A stretch of DNA of 64,000 nt, taken from NCBI GenBank assembly GCA_905182995.1, contig CAJJDP010000130.1, forward strand, positions 1-64,000. Reading direction: 5' to 3'. The notes under the pieces were generated by a model, which was not told where the DNA came from, searched no databases, and was given only the letters and a program-made list of their open reading frames with translations. This DNA is from Paramecium octaurelia (lineage: Eukaryota; Ciliophora; Oligohymenophorea; Peniculida; Parameciidae). The position numbers were made by a program, and so were the translations under genes. Position 1 is the stretch's first letter, and the number at the start of each line of letters is the position of its first letter. Shown here piece by piece: positions 25,867 to 38,457 of the stretch.

Positions 25867-27305
25867 TCAATTTTATCTAAATTCAATAATGAATTATCTT
25901 AAATTTTATGAAACAATACTTTTATTTTTTAATATTTCTTGATTTATTGAAATTTAAAGAGCACAATCATATGATTCTATAGCTTAATGATATTCTTTAA
26001 GCTTATGTAATGTTAATCCTAAAATTAATGTTGAAATTAGTAACCTTTACTATAATAATAGTGCTGATTATTAGATTTTATATGGATAGCTATATTAAAT
26101 GATTCTATAGCCTCACGATACCGTTTAACTTAATGTAAGACTTTTCCTAAAATTTAATTAATGATATTATTAATAAGGTTACCTTTATTGTAATAGGCCT
26201 CATCATTAAGAAAATTGATTTTTATCGCCACATCATAACAATCAATAGCTTAATTAAAAAGTTTCAATTAAGTTAGCGCATACCCTGCTTTGAAATACAA
26301 TGAATACCTTTATTCATATATATAACATCGTTGTCAGAATTTATTTTCAGAGCTCTGTTATAATTTTAAACTGCGAGCTCAAAATAATATAATTTTGCTA
26401 AAGCATTTCCTATATTATAATTGATATCATCTACCGTTATAAAAATAAATGGATGCATTATCCTATTGTAAATGGATTGCCTTATTATAATATATAATAG
26501 CTTAACTATAATTCCCCTTCAGATATAAATCATTAGCTGAATAATATTAAATTTATTACCTATGGTAAAATACTGAGTTTAGTCTCTGAATGATTCTAAA
26601 AAAGATTGATTTTCGATGGCTTGCTAATACCTTAGTTACTCCTCAGATTCATAATTCATCCAAGGCATTATAATTGCCAAAAACAGAAAAAAGTAAAGCA
26701 AAATCATACTGATAATAATAATTTAGACACACCAATAACCTCCTATAGAAAGGCAGTTCTTTATATTCTCTAAAATAGATATTGCTAAGAATACTTATTA
26801 ATTTATATCTTCCATTTTTTAAGCAATCCTCCTTCATTAACTCTAGAGATTAAATTAGTTGTTCCATTTAAGTTACCTCATTCACTAAACCTTATTAAAA
26901 TTTACAATCATCAATTTATCCATCTGGACAGTATTATTATTTTAAGATTTTAATTTCTTAATTTGACAAAGATCGAGGTTTTTTCTTCGAAAAGTTTCTT
27001 TAAATGTTTCTTAGTTCATCTATTTGCTTTTCATAGGCATCAATTTAATATCTGCCTAATTATTGCAATTGAATTTATTTTTCTTTTGCCTTGTCTAAGT
27101 GACTCTTTTTTTCTTTGATGAAATTGGTGAAATCCTTGGTTATTTGTCCAAATTCTTTGCAACTCTCTATATGACCCCTATGATCTTGTTCTAAACATTT
27201 TTAACAATAGAAAAAATTTGAAGGACAATTATTTGATATACAAAACCCTATATAAATTTAAGATTTGTGAAGTTAACAATTCTAGGCTTTTTATGTATTA
27301 AACAT
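25867..27305 (-). CDS. B-box-like zinc finger / coiled coil / TPR protein
   Basis: ATG at 27,305, stop TGA 25,867-25,869, about 435 aa. Residues 9-56 contain a B-box-like Cys/His set (CQLH, C-x6-C, FYCQKCLEQDHRGHIESC). A coiled coil follows (EKQIDELRNIQRNFSKKK), then TPR units such as GNYSQAIIYYNKAIHL, AVQNYNRALKINSDND, LFNQAIDCYDVAIKIN and YREAIESFNIAIHI. Introns at 26,537-26,559, 26,410-26,434, 26,285-26,307, 26,147-26,182 and 26,019-26,044 mostly split the Gly codon ending a TPR unit. One break remains: the frame meets TGA at 26,649-26,651 after NYNALDEL and resumes one base over as YESEEQLRYQQ, so there is either a 31-nt intron that I cannot fix or a 1-nt frameshift. TPRs bind proteins; the partner is unknown. 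Confidence 0.8.
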
Positions 27306-28559
27306 TGAATTATTGAATAAATATAGAATTTGAAATTCTAATCTACAATATTTTTATACATACGTGTAAATAGTTTATCAATTCAATTTTATTAATTAAA
27401 ATAAAAAAATAAAATTATCAATAAATTTTTGTTCATATATTTCAAGGTGGGAAGGTCAACTTTATTCTGAACTTATATTTACTTTACTTACAAGGATCTT
27501 GTTAGAAAAATTATTCAGATATTTACACATATATTTCAAAATTATTGTAATTGGATAAGTTGATCTAAAAATATAATTGAATTCAAAAAATTTGAATAAT
27601 TTTCTCAAAAGAAAATTATCTTAAGTTCAACATAGTTATATTTTATAAATCATAAACTTAATTCTTGAAATTTATTAAGCCAATATAATATATATCTAAT
27701 CTCAGATGTTTAAAAAGGTTGTAAACATAAATATAAATATCAAAAACAGAAAAATATATTCCTACATTAAAATAAAACTTCTATTTCAAATGCATTCATA
27801 TGATTGTAATCTTCATATTCTTATTGAGTTATTTTAAAGTTAAAGTTAAATTGAAAAATGAACATAAATGTGATTAAAAATAAAATAAATTCTACAATTA
27901 GTTAATTTACATGAGATTTGATATTTTATAATTTAATTAATGGATAATCAACACAATACAACAATACAATTTAATACTAAATTATTTCTTAGAAATAACA
28001 TTTTTAATGCAATTCCTTTAATGTAATTGCGATTTATACTAATAATTAAATAGTAGTCATCACAGAAGAATCAAAAAAAAATAATCTGTTCATTGAATAA
28101 AATACTTTTAAAACTATTAGGTTATAGGTTTTGAATATGCACCTTTAATATAGAGAATTAAGTCGCAACTGAACACAAAGAAAAAATGATAAAATTTGGA
28201 GTCAATTTGAATTGAATCCTGCGAAATGATTTAATTTGCTATTTATAAACCAACTTTTTTTGAATTAGTTTTATTCATTTTTTGATTAAGTTCAATTGCT
28301 TCATCAAATTAAATTATTGATTTTTCAAAGTATACTTGCACATCACTAATCAAAAGCAAATTTATAAGTCATAATGAAAGTTCTCCATTTATTAATAATT
28401 CTCTAAATTTAAGTTTTGAACTTTCTATTTTAGTTGTATTTAAGATTCTTCTATTGATTTTTAAGTTGTTCTACCTTATTTCATTAAATACTATTTTATA
28501 ATACCTAACCTAAAGCATTGCTTTTTAATTAAGTTTAATTGATTTTTTCATAGTTTAAA
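27306..28559. other. AT-rich spacer, no gene seen
   Basis: No frame with protein-like composition on either strand and no repeat or RNA gene recognised. Confidence 0.4.
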
Positions 28560-29935
28560 AAATTTATAACTTTCTTAGTAACTATTTTTTATAAAATTTG
28601 CATTTTGAACTGAGTATTCATAAAATATAATTCAGGACACTTAGTTCATAAACCTTCTGCTTCACTGCGAATAGTTTAATAGTAATAATTTAGTGGACAT
28701 TTTGTCCAATAATATCCATTAAAATTTTAACAATCCAAAAATTCTGAAGTGCAATATTGTTGACACCTCATTTTATTCTATTTCTTAGAAATAATTTAAA
28801 TCAGTATGATATTCTTTTTAATAAAAATAATTGTTTGGTAAAATTTCATCATAAAACTCTGTATTCTCTAAATTGATGCATAAACGTCTTCTCCGTCAAT
28901 CGAAATTTTTTATTCTTTAATGTATTTTTTTAGCAACATCAATATTAGATTAGAATCAGTAAGTCATATATTACAAAATATGCATTCAATTTCATAAAAA
29001 GGAGTCATAACACATTGTAAGCAATCTTCGATTAATCTACCATTTATTATTTCTGATGCTACACTAAAACCAGTAGATGATATAGAAGAGTTGGGAAGTA
29101 TTTTTATAAGTTCTTAAAATATAAGATGGTTTAAAATTAACTGAATAAAACCAACCTATTTATCTAAATATTTCAATTCATTTTGTTCTACTATAAAGTT
29201 CTTAATTTTATAAATTTATAGATGACCTTAAGCAGTTAGATAAGGTCAGTTTTTCTATGAATGCGCTATCCAATAGAAAAATCAAATATATAATTTTCTT
29301 CACTCATTGCGCATCCCATGCTTAAATATTCAACTAATTCAATTTTTTCAAAGTTTGCTCTAAGTGGGAAATTTTTCATATTTTTTCTTTCATTTAATAA
29401 TTTCAGCAGGTCTACATTGCGCTCTTATAATGTTTCATATTTTTATTTTTTTCTCAATTCTTTGATATAAATTAGAGTTCTATTGTTTCCAATATATATT
29501 TTCTTGATGATTTGAGTACAGATAAAAATTATCTGTGGCGTAAACAGCCCAACCAGCTGAATAATGTTTTATGAAATTGGGGTATTAAAAATTTTCAAGG
29601 CTTTTCGGCCGCCTCAATAAGAGCAAGCATTCTATACTTCCCACATTCAATATTTTTAGCTTGTTCATCCTTGTCGCTACTGATTTACAAAGTAATTTTC
29701 TTAATATATGAACTACTTATTATTTTTGTAGCACATCCTTAAAGTGTTTGTTTGGTTCTATTGATCAAAACCATTACTATACATTAATAAAAATGCTTTG
29801 CATGTTGTATGATAATTACAAGATGCTTTTGAAGCTGAGTATTTTTATCGAAATACCCTTATCTTTTGTATTTTTCTTAGGCTATTCTTTATCACTATAA
29901 GCAGCAAATGGAGTACAACCTACTAACAGTATTAA
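28560..29935 (-). pseudogene. decayed cysteine-rich secreted-type protein gene
   Basis: Minus-strand pieces in order: LILLVGCTPFAAYSDKE near 29,900 (signal-peptide-like), DEQAKNIECGKYRMLALIEA near 29,640, YSAGWAVYATDNFYLYSN near 29,540, ASEIINGRLIEDCLQC near 29,040 and CTSEFLDCQNFNGYYWTKCP near 28,730. The order and cysteines suggest a Paramecium secreted cysteine protein. Frame changes and TGAs (one replaces a probable Trp before TKCPELYF at about 28,660) break it repeatedly, so it is probably non-functional. The family was not identified further. Confidence 0.5.
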
Positions 29936-31036
29936 TCAACCATTCAAAATTAAAAAATTTAATAGAATAACTATTTATTAAATGTCCTTTATTTCCGAAA
30001 GAACGAATAATGAACTGAAAAACAATTTACAAGTGAATTCTGATAAATTGATAGTTTTACAATAAGATATATAAATAATATTCTAACATTTAAAATTTTT
30101 TATTTGAAATGTAGATTCCCTTTTTAAGAACTTTTCTTTTCGATAATAGTCATCTCCAAAGACTGCTGCCTTTTATGCATGGTATTGAATTTATTCAAGG
30201 ACGTTTTTAACACTTGAAATTAATAGTATATTGAATATAGAGGGAAGTACCGTCAATCTGTTTGAAGTCTAGATTAGATATGTTAATCTCCACCCAAAAG
30301 GTAGAACGTATTGTATATATCATGCCTTGTCTTTTTTGATCCTTAGGATCCATCTTGGAGAATGTGGATTCCACTATTTATTCCCAAGGTTCTTTATAAT
30401 TATCAACTTCCAATCAGAATTTATTCTGGAACATTTTAACCTCAGTCAGTTTATACTTCTTTATGTCGACCATCAATGTAAGAAAAATCAAGCCCTATTT
30501 CACGGCCAACTGTGTATTAGCTTGATTATATGGAACTAGATCTGCAGAAGTTAAATCTAGAATCAGTCAACTTATTGTTTTCAATATAAACATCTGCAGC
30601 TTGCATGTTTAAATAGAATAATAATTCAGATATTGGGTCTATTCAACGAAAGTGTAGTATAGAATTGATTTATTAATAAATGTAAAAAACAGAATTTAAT
30701 AATTGTAAATGCTGGTTTAGAGAAATAGTATTAATGCTTATAATTTAAAAATTAATCTTAAAAGATGACATAATAGTTCCAAACTAAAAATATACAATAA
30801 GGGTTGAAATTAATTAATTGAGTTTGAAAAGTTGAAATTTATGGTATTGAAAATATAAGAAGCTATAAATAATTCTGTGAGATAACTAAACAAGTCAAAC
30901 TGTAAAGAAATTTGTAGTACCTTAACAACTTTTAGATAAATAATAAATCATTTTTAGATCTTATGTGACTAGTGCATTGAGAATACTGATTTCCAATTGA
31001 CCAAATAATCTTACTCACCATCCCTACTTATCCTGA
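29936..31036. other. spacer with a small minus-strand coding relic
   Basis: At about 30,300-30,600 the minus strand reads EIGLDFSYIDGRHKEVQTD and then, in another frame, PWEQIVESTFSKMDPKDQKR. Both look like protein but are too short and broken to name. The rest is featureless AT-rich sequence. Confidence 0.35.
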
Positions 31037-31519
31037 GATGAGGTAGTAATTATTTAGGATGCATAAGAAAGAAAATTAAAAAACGAGGAATTGAATTTAT
31101 AATCGGGTTATTATAACAAAGGCATGTAAACTATCAGAAGTGATCTGGGTCTTTATGCCTAAGACTCGAAGAGACCAGCTAAATTGAAAATCTTAAAATG
31201 CTTCAAGGTCTCTTTCGTATAGTTAAAGAAGCTTTGCCGGCCAGGCTCTGAATGTAAAATTAATTTATAGAGAACACTTCAAAGTCATTGCCTTAGGTCT
31301 AAAGAGTTGATGCTTGTTTAAGAAATCTTGGACGTAAGACAAATATCAACATTTGAATCTATTCAAAGTAATTATGACGGTCGAACCATGAACACTGCTG
31401 GCACCCTAACAAGTGAGCCCTCGGAATTCCTCCAAGATGATGCTCTTTGTTTTATAATGATTAAATTGGCTACTTTTGATAAACAATTCATTGAAAACAA
31501 TTATTATAAAATTAACTGA
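31037..31519 (+). CDS. hypothetical TGA-free frame, possibly a fragment
   Basis: A 160-codon frame without TGA ends at TGA 31,517-31,519. It reads with balanced composition (for example NEELNLQSGYYNKGMQTIRS, then DVRQISTFESIQSNYDGRTM) and is locally less AT-rich than its surroundings. There is no ATG at its start, since the frame opens directly after a TGA at 31,034, and no family is recognised. In an AT-rich genome with one stop codon, frames of this length occur by chance, so this is a weak call. Confidence 0.25.
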
Positions 31520-32344
31520 TTCGATTTATGACAAAAAAATTAATTAATTTAATTTTTTATTAATTACTTGAATATAAAAATTTGTGAACAGTAATTAAAA
31601 ATTCAGTCAATACCCAAAGATACTCCTTAACTATTTTGCTAATTGAAGATTATTAAATATATACCTATTAATTAAAGATCGATTAACATTGTTCATTTAA
31701 TTCCTTTCGAAAAGCATGATGATAGTAATTTCGAATTGTATTGTATTTTTTTTTATACTTAACATCAAGCAGCTATATAGCCTAACAATCCTTAAATAGT
31801 AATCTAAGCGGTATCCACAATCGTTAGCGAGAATGTTCTCAAAAATCATATGAAGGTTCATTATATTATTTTTTTAGTGAAGATTTTGGATTCCTATTAA
31901 ATTAGAATATAAAGAGTCTAAACTTAATAGGATTAATTATTATTTGTTTAATTTTTTAGAAAATGTTGTAGCAAAATAAAGTTCAAATATAAAAAATATT
32001 ACTTTTTTCAATCAAATGCAGAGCTGAAAAATTTAAAAAAAGATGAAATTTTGAAGAAGAAAGGAGTAAAAATGACGTGCATTTGTAATGAAAATAGTCA
32101 GAAAGTGAGTTTTTTTGAATTAATAATAATATAGTTTGAAATTCCATAATATAAATTTAAAATGGAGAATATGTATGATTAAGATGAATAAATAAAATTG
32201 GAATAACTAATATGATTTTTGAAAAATGCATACTTTAACATGAATTAAAGTATGAAATATGATTCTTCGACATTAATAATAAATAAATAACATAAAATTT
32301 AATGCAAAGAATGCAATAACAATTATATATTAAAATAGAATTAT
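31520..32344. other. AT-rich spacer, no gene seen
   Basis: Nothing recognised apart from homopolymer-like A and T runs. Confidence 0.4.
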
Positions 32345-34206
32345 TCATTTTTTCAATTTCTGTTAACAAAATTCTAAGTTGACAAAAAAACAAGTACCCT
32401 TTTAATTTTTGGTCCATTAATTATTTGATTAAACCTTTAAACTTCTTTCATAATATATCAGAGCTTCTTAGTATTTCTACTAATCTTGTAAGCAGATTCC
32501 TGAATATAAATTAACACATACCAAGGCTATCAAGACTATATGTGTGGTTAGGATTGAGCGTAATAGCTTAATGTATAACTATTTCGGATTTGTCATATTA
32601 CTTCAATAATCTTAAACATTCGCCTATTAATATCTTGATGAAATCTACCTTTATTACTTAAGCAAACAACATGTTTGGGATCAATCGCTAAACCTTTGTC
32701 CAACCAAGTGATTGCATCTTCGTATTTATTTAACATCCTTAAACATACACCTTTAAATATAAGTATGATGAAATCTACCTTTTTCACTTAAGGAAATAAT
32801 ATGTTTTGGATCAATAGCTAATGCTTTGTCAAACCAAGTGATTGCATCATCGTATTTATTTAACATCCTTAAACATACACCTATTATTATAAGGATGATG
32901 AAGTTAACCTTTATTACATAAGGAACCAACATGTTTTGGATCAATAGCTAGTGCTTTGTCCAACCAAGTGATTGCATCCTCGTATTTACCTAACATCAGT
33001 AAACAGTAACCTATTAATATACGGATGATGAAGTCAACCTTTATTGCATAAGGAACCAACATGTTTTGGATCAATAGCTAATGCTTTGTCCAACCAAGTG
33101 ATTGCATCAACATATTTACCTATCATCAGTAAACATTAGCCTATTAATATGATGATGAAATCTACCTTTATTACTTAAGGAAACAATATGTTTTGGATCA
33201 ATAGCTAGTGCTTTATCCAACCAAGTGATTGCATCCTCGTGTTTATTTAACATCCTTAAACATTAACCTATTTATATAAGGATGATGAAATCTACCTTTA
33301 TTACATAACGAAACAACATGTTTTAGATCAATAGCTATTGCTTTGTCCAACCAAGTGATTGCATCCTCATATTTACCTAATCCCCTTAAACATTAGCCTA
33401 TTAATATGATGATGAAATCTACCTTTATTACTTAAGGAAACAACATGTTTTGGATCAATAGCTAACCCTTTATCCAACCAAGTGATTGCATCCTCATATT
33501 TACCTTGTATCATTAAACAATCACCTATTATAATTATATTATCATTCAAACCTTTATAATATAAAGATTCCTTGTTATTAGGATTTATTAAAATTGAACT
33601 ATTTAAATATTTTAAGGCCTCATTATAATTAAAATCCAAATATAATTTCTTACCTAAAAAAATAATATTTAGTCTACCTTAATTGCATAGATCTTCAGCT
33701 TGTTCAAAATGATTGTCTTCAATTTAATAATAATTAAATGATGATAATTACAATTATTCATATAAATTATCAAATGAATGATTTAATTTCTTTATCTATT
33801 CCTAAATGATTTTTAAAATTGATTATTTATATTCATTTAATGTAACAGTTGAATTCAAATAATCATTAATTTAGTAAGAATTCATATTCACTAGCCTTTC
33901 TTTTACTAATGAATATTTATTTCTGATTCCTTTAGTTAATTAAGAGAAAGATTGATTCAGACTTTCTACACATTTGTTTAGATCATCAATCAAATTGTCA
34001 CACTCTTTATTGTTACTTTCAATAAATGGAATCAAACTGTTAACTTTTTTAACATCTTCAGAATGAGTATGATGAATTCCCTTTTTAAAACAATCAAAAC
34101 AATTTAATCTAAATCCTGTACAAAATTCATAATAACAAATAAAATCAATCTCTTCCTTATGGTTATCTTCTTAACATTTTAGCTTCAAACTTGCTTATTA
34201 AATCAT
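32345..34206 (-). CDS. B-box-like zinc finger / coiled coil / tandem TPR protein
   Basis: ATG at 34,206 and TGA 32,345-32,347 give about 533 aa after removing ten introns; the reading phase closes exactly (534 codons). Residues 9-50 carry a B-box-like set (KCQEDNH, ICYYEFC, NCFDCFKKGIHHTHSED). A helical region to residue 190 follows, then ten TPR units. Units 2-8 are nearly identical, each around KYEDAITWLDKALAIDPKH, encoded by exactly 102-nt exons split by 25-28 nt introns in the same phase. Units 1, 9 and 10 are diverged. A further 24-nt intron (GTACTTG...CTTAG) may lie near the end and would not change the stop. It shares its layout with the gene at 25.9-27.3 kb but has a much younger repeat array. 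It is probably a cytoplasmic protein-binding scaffold; the partner is unknown. Confidence 0.9.
32624..33551 (-). repeat. tandem TPR exon plus mini-intron units, period 127-130 bp
   Basis: Eight introns at 32,624-32,648, 32,751-32,778, 32,881-32,908, 33,011-33,038, 33,141-33,165, 33,268-33,295, 33,398-33,422 and 33,525-33,551. They separate seven exons that are each exactly 102 nt. Six of the introns share the core GTAGATTTCATCAT or a one- or two-base variant, ending TTAATAG or similar, so exon and intron were duplicated together. Confidence 0.92.
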
Positions 34207-36560
34207 TTTTTATATTTTATATTAAATTTATAATCATTCACAAACACGTATTTCATTTATCTGAATTCTATTAAACCTACTTTGTCTACAATTTTAAAGG
34301 AATTCAACAAATGCATACATTTATTCTGATTATGTATTTCAAATAATATACTTGATTCACCTTCACTTGGTTAACAAACTACTTCTATGAATTTTAAATT
34401 CAATTAAACCTCATAAAATATTTCAGTTATAAACTTGCAAGAAATATTTTATGACTCGAATCGTAATATGAGATTTATATTTTCAAGTTATTAATTTTTA
34501 AAATTTTTGTTTTAATGATATACGTGCTATTTGATTTAGAATATTCTGAATATAATTTCGATTAATTATCAAATTCAAGATTCTTGATGATAAAGATTCC
34601 CCAATCAATTGTCAAGGGAATGTAGCCAAGATTTTTAAACAAAGGCGTATCTTAATTTTTTAAATTTCATTTTCATTAAATAAATCAAATTCAGTCTTAT
34701 ATTCTTCTGATTAAATGCGTTTGTAATACAACAATATTAATAGGATATGGGTTTTTGCAAGTTATGCAGCGAGTTTTAGGGGAATTTTTGAGAAAATAAT
34801 TTACCTTTGAATTAAGAAATCACGAGGATTTAAAAATGGAAACAGTAGCAAGGTTAATTATCTGAGATATCACTATTTTGTATTCACAAATAACTGTTCT
34901 TCCTAATTAATTTCGGTTACAATCATATAATCTTGTATTTCAATAATCCTTCTCAGTGATTAATGAGAGTTCTGGTGTGTGTGTTTATTATAAAGAAGTA
35001 TAAATAAACCAACCCTAAATTCATCATTAAATAAAATTATACTTTTGATCAACTAAGATACCATTTTCTACATTACATGTTATAAAGGAAAAAAGGGTCA
35101 ACTATAAATATAAGATCAATATTAGCCAATAGAATTGTTTAGGTTTAAGATTTATTTTAACTACCTAAATATGCTAAATATCACAAAAAAAACTATTAAA
35201 ACTTCAGATTAATTTATTACTAAGGAATAATTTAATGATACTACTGTAATATTATAAATGTATCATGAATTTGGAAATGATAAATTGATTTTATTTCATG
35301 TTAGAATGCATATTCCTCAATGCTAAAGTAGATAATCTAATAATGATAATTAAAAGGTTCTTCTCCTTTATAACCCTTCCTTTAATTTATCATAAAACAA
35401 AATTTGTATTAAGCAAAAATTTCAAAGAGCAGGACTAGACTAATAATTAACAAAAATTTTGATTATAAAGTTTGTGAATATTTTAAAAATTTTAGGATCT
35501 TTAATTTCCTCCATATATTCATTTTCTATTTCATTTATTCATTTAGCTTCATACTTGAATGTTAATTTAAATCCCTATTTACAGATTTTTTTTTTTACTA
35601 ATGGATTTATTCATACACTTAAGTCATTTTGACAGTAATAGAACTACAAAATGATAATAGGTAGAGTACTACCTAAGGCTTTTCATATATTATAGAATAA
35701 ACTAGTTTCAAAATAAATCTTGAAGACCATACATTATTAACATCTGCTTATGATGAGTTAGAAATTGTTAAGCACAAGTAATATATCCCCAACTCATTTC
35801 TATATCCAATTTTATTATTGCGATCTCATCCTTTTAATCCTAATTGATTCTTTCATCCAAGTTTTTGAGAAGTTCCTTTAAGAAGTTTCATAGATTCCTA
35901 TCAACTTGCTATAAACCACAAAAATATCCATATCTGCATTAAACAATTCATGATATTTTTGCAATATATCATCATAATTATTAGAACAAGTTATAAATTT
36001 TATAAACCTTCTTATAATTAATAAATTCTACAAATTGTATTATAAGTCAAAATACCAAAGTTGATTGACTATACATAATTATATCCTCATCTTATTTAGA
36101 GAGAGATATGAAACTAATTAGGTTCATATAATAACTGTTTTTAAATAGAAGATAGCTAATCGAAACAATTTATATACTTGATGCTATTTATAATTTCATA
36201 TTTTTCAAAGTATTTTAAACTTGTGGTAAATCTATAAATCTAAAAATAATCTCTTTTGTTTTCGATTATTCTGAATTCTTTTTTAAATTTTAAAAAAGAA
36301 ACAAAAACATCAAATCACTATTTCATTTAAAAACTATGTAATTCCTTTTTAATTTATTTTCCAAACTATAATATTAATCTTCACCGTTTTACATTTTAAA
36401 AAAAAAATGAGAATTACTCTAATTTGATAAATTTTCCAAAATAATTTTTTTTTCTTTACAAGTCTATTTAAAGTCTATCTATATTATATGCACAAATTTA
36501 CCTTTAATAAGTTTCTATATAGGATCAAAAAAACACGGTTGAGAGTTATTTCCAATTTTT
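34207..36560 (-). pseudogene. spacer with remnants of an unidentified minus-strand gene
   Basis: Minus-strand pieces with protein-like composition: KEFRIIENKRDYFQIYRF near 36,270, NNYDDILQKYHELFNADMDI near 35,930, NLDERINQDQKDEIAIIKLD near 35,840 and FYDKLKEGLQRRRTFQLS near 35,370. They fall in different frames with several TGAs between. No domain is recognised. It may be an unspliced gene with introns that I failed to place, but the number of breaks favours decay. The 34,207-35,300 part shows nothing. Confidence 0.35.
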
Positions 36561-36568
36561 TTCTAGAA

Positions 36569-37351
36569 ATGAGTCGTCTTTGAAACAACCAATTTGGTGA
36601 TGAAAAGTACATTAATGCAAAGCTAATGTTATTTACTTAATGATGATTAAAATAAAAATCCCCTTTTACATTAGATGCTGATTTGAAATCAAAACTGATG
36701 AAGGATTCATAAGTTCATGCTTGTATAAAAGGAAGAAATTATAATTTAAAAATGCTGATAATGTCACCTCAGATTAATTAATTAAGTTTGATGACCCAAA
36801 AATACGATGTGGAATAGGAATTTAAGAGAAATTATGGATATGAAAAGAAATGACAAGAAGAAATGTTCATTTTTTATTCAAAAGAAATCACGAAAGTTAA
36901 GGAGGGTGGCGGTATTAATATGGATAATAGAGAATTAATAGTGTATTACAAATTACAAAATTAATGTGCATAAATCTATTGTTTTGTCGTTGATATGGGA
37001 ATTTAGATGCACACTGTCAAAACTCATATTGTCTTTGAGGAAGAAGTGCAACTAAAAGAATATATTTTTTTTGATTTAATAAATCTATACAAATTTGTTG
37101 ATTACAGATTCCTCTATCAAATCAGGAAGAAAAAATACATTCTGAGAGATAAATCAGACTATATGTTTGATTTGCATGGTAACCTTCGTAGATATATGAT
37201 CCAATAACAAAGGAACGAGTTCATCTCAAAAATTTAGATTTAGGGAAAAATTGAAGATTCTTTCTAATAAATTGAAAACTCTTAAGAGATTATTATGTGC
37301 AGATAGTGTGCACTCATAGTTAATTATAGAGTAATTGGAATGTACAAATGA
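36569..37351 (+). pseudogene. unidentified gene relic with four in-frame TGAs
   Basis: One frame from ATG 36,569 to TGA 37,349-37,351 is protein-like throughout but contains TGAs at 36,581, 36,641, 36,644 and 36,851. Its uninterrupted 3' part starts at ATG 36,863 and gives 162 aa: MFIFYSKEITKVKEGGGINM, later KTHIVFEEEVQLKEYIFFDL and RDKSDYMFDLHGNLRRYM. No family recognised. Two readings are possible: a short intact gene from 36,863, or a longer gene disabled by nonsense mutations, perhaps TGG to TGA. Confidence 0.4.
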
Positions 37352-38457
37352 TTTTTTTTTGGAAACGGCGATTGAATATGATCTGCACTACAATATTAAA
37401 ATAAGCAAATATATTGCAAATATATACAACATTGAATTTGAATATATTATTATCAATAAGTCAATAAGTTAAGTAACTTGGTATGGTTTGATATTGAATA
37501 AAGTTTCAATTTTGTCAATAGAAAAATAAAGAATATACTCTGTTGATATTTTTGATAAAATACTAAATTGTATCTTTCAATGAGAATGAACGAATTCTGA
37601 AATTTTAACGTCCCTTTACCTCTTTTTCTATTTAAATTTTTTAATAAACAAAAAATTAAATATAGTATAGTTGCAATTTTCTCATATATTAAATACGAAA
37701 TTTATTATGTTTTTATTGATTTTGGATTGATTTTATTTGCTATTCTTTATTATCAAGGTAAGCAATAATCATATTGGTTCGTTAAAAAATCGATAACTCA
37801 TTGAGTGCCTAATCTCTTATTGACACATATATTTCTCGAATAACCTAAAATGTATTAAAGAATTAAATAATAATTTAGACTTTTCTATTTGCAATTCTAA
37901 AAAGGTTATTCTAATTCAAAATACAAATTATCCAAATCCTAAAAAAAATTTCTATAAAAATATGAAGAAATTTTTAGTTCAGGAAGGTACTTGAGACCTA
38001 ATTTAAAGAAATTTGCTCACAATTAGAGATCTAAGTAATGGTGGACCATAAACTCGTTAGTTAATTGGATTTTAGGAATATCTATTGGATTTAATAAAAT
38101 AATCCGGAGTATGGGATAATTTGGATATCCCATTTTCTTACCTCATTTAGGAGAGAAAATAGATAATCGGAGTAAAAATTATCTCTCGCCTTAAATGCTA
38201 AGGGTGTGGAAATAGATTCTTGAAGATTGGAATAGAGATGCTCTCTGATAAGCCCATATTTCATATTTGTGGATCATTGATTGAACAACACAAATTAAAA
38301 CCTTTGTTCGAATAATTATGTAAAATCCTATAAATAGTTCTTCGGAAAATTTATAAATGGTAAAACTTAAATTAGCTCCATATGGTAACACTTCATATGA
38401 TCATATATTTTAAAACCAGAAAAAATAGACTAATGTGTTAAAGGAGCCATTAATTTT
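37352..38457. other. spacer with an unassigned open frame
   Basis: A TGA-free plus frame of 163 codons (37,995-38,483) includes KCQGCGNRFLKIG and FHICGSLIEQH, a possible Cys/His metal site, but has no ATG near its start. The minus strand is also open over much of the same stretch, so neither is convincing. Confidence 0.25.

Noticed and set aside
38191..38391. Minus-strand gene
   Set aside because: The minus strand is open here for about 134 codons, but it is pyrimidine-rich and overlaps a plus-strand frame of equal length; no motif supports it.
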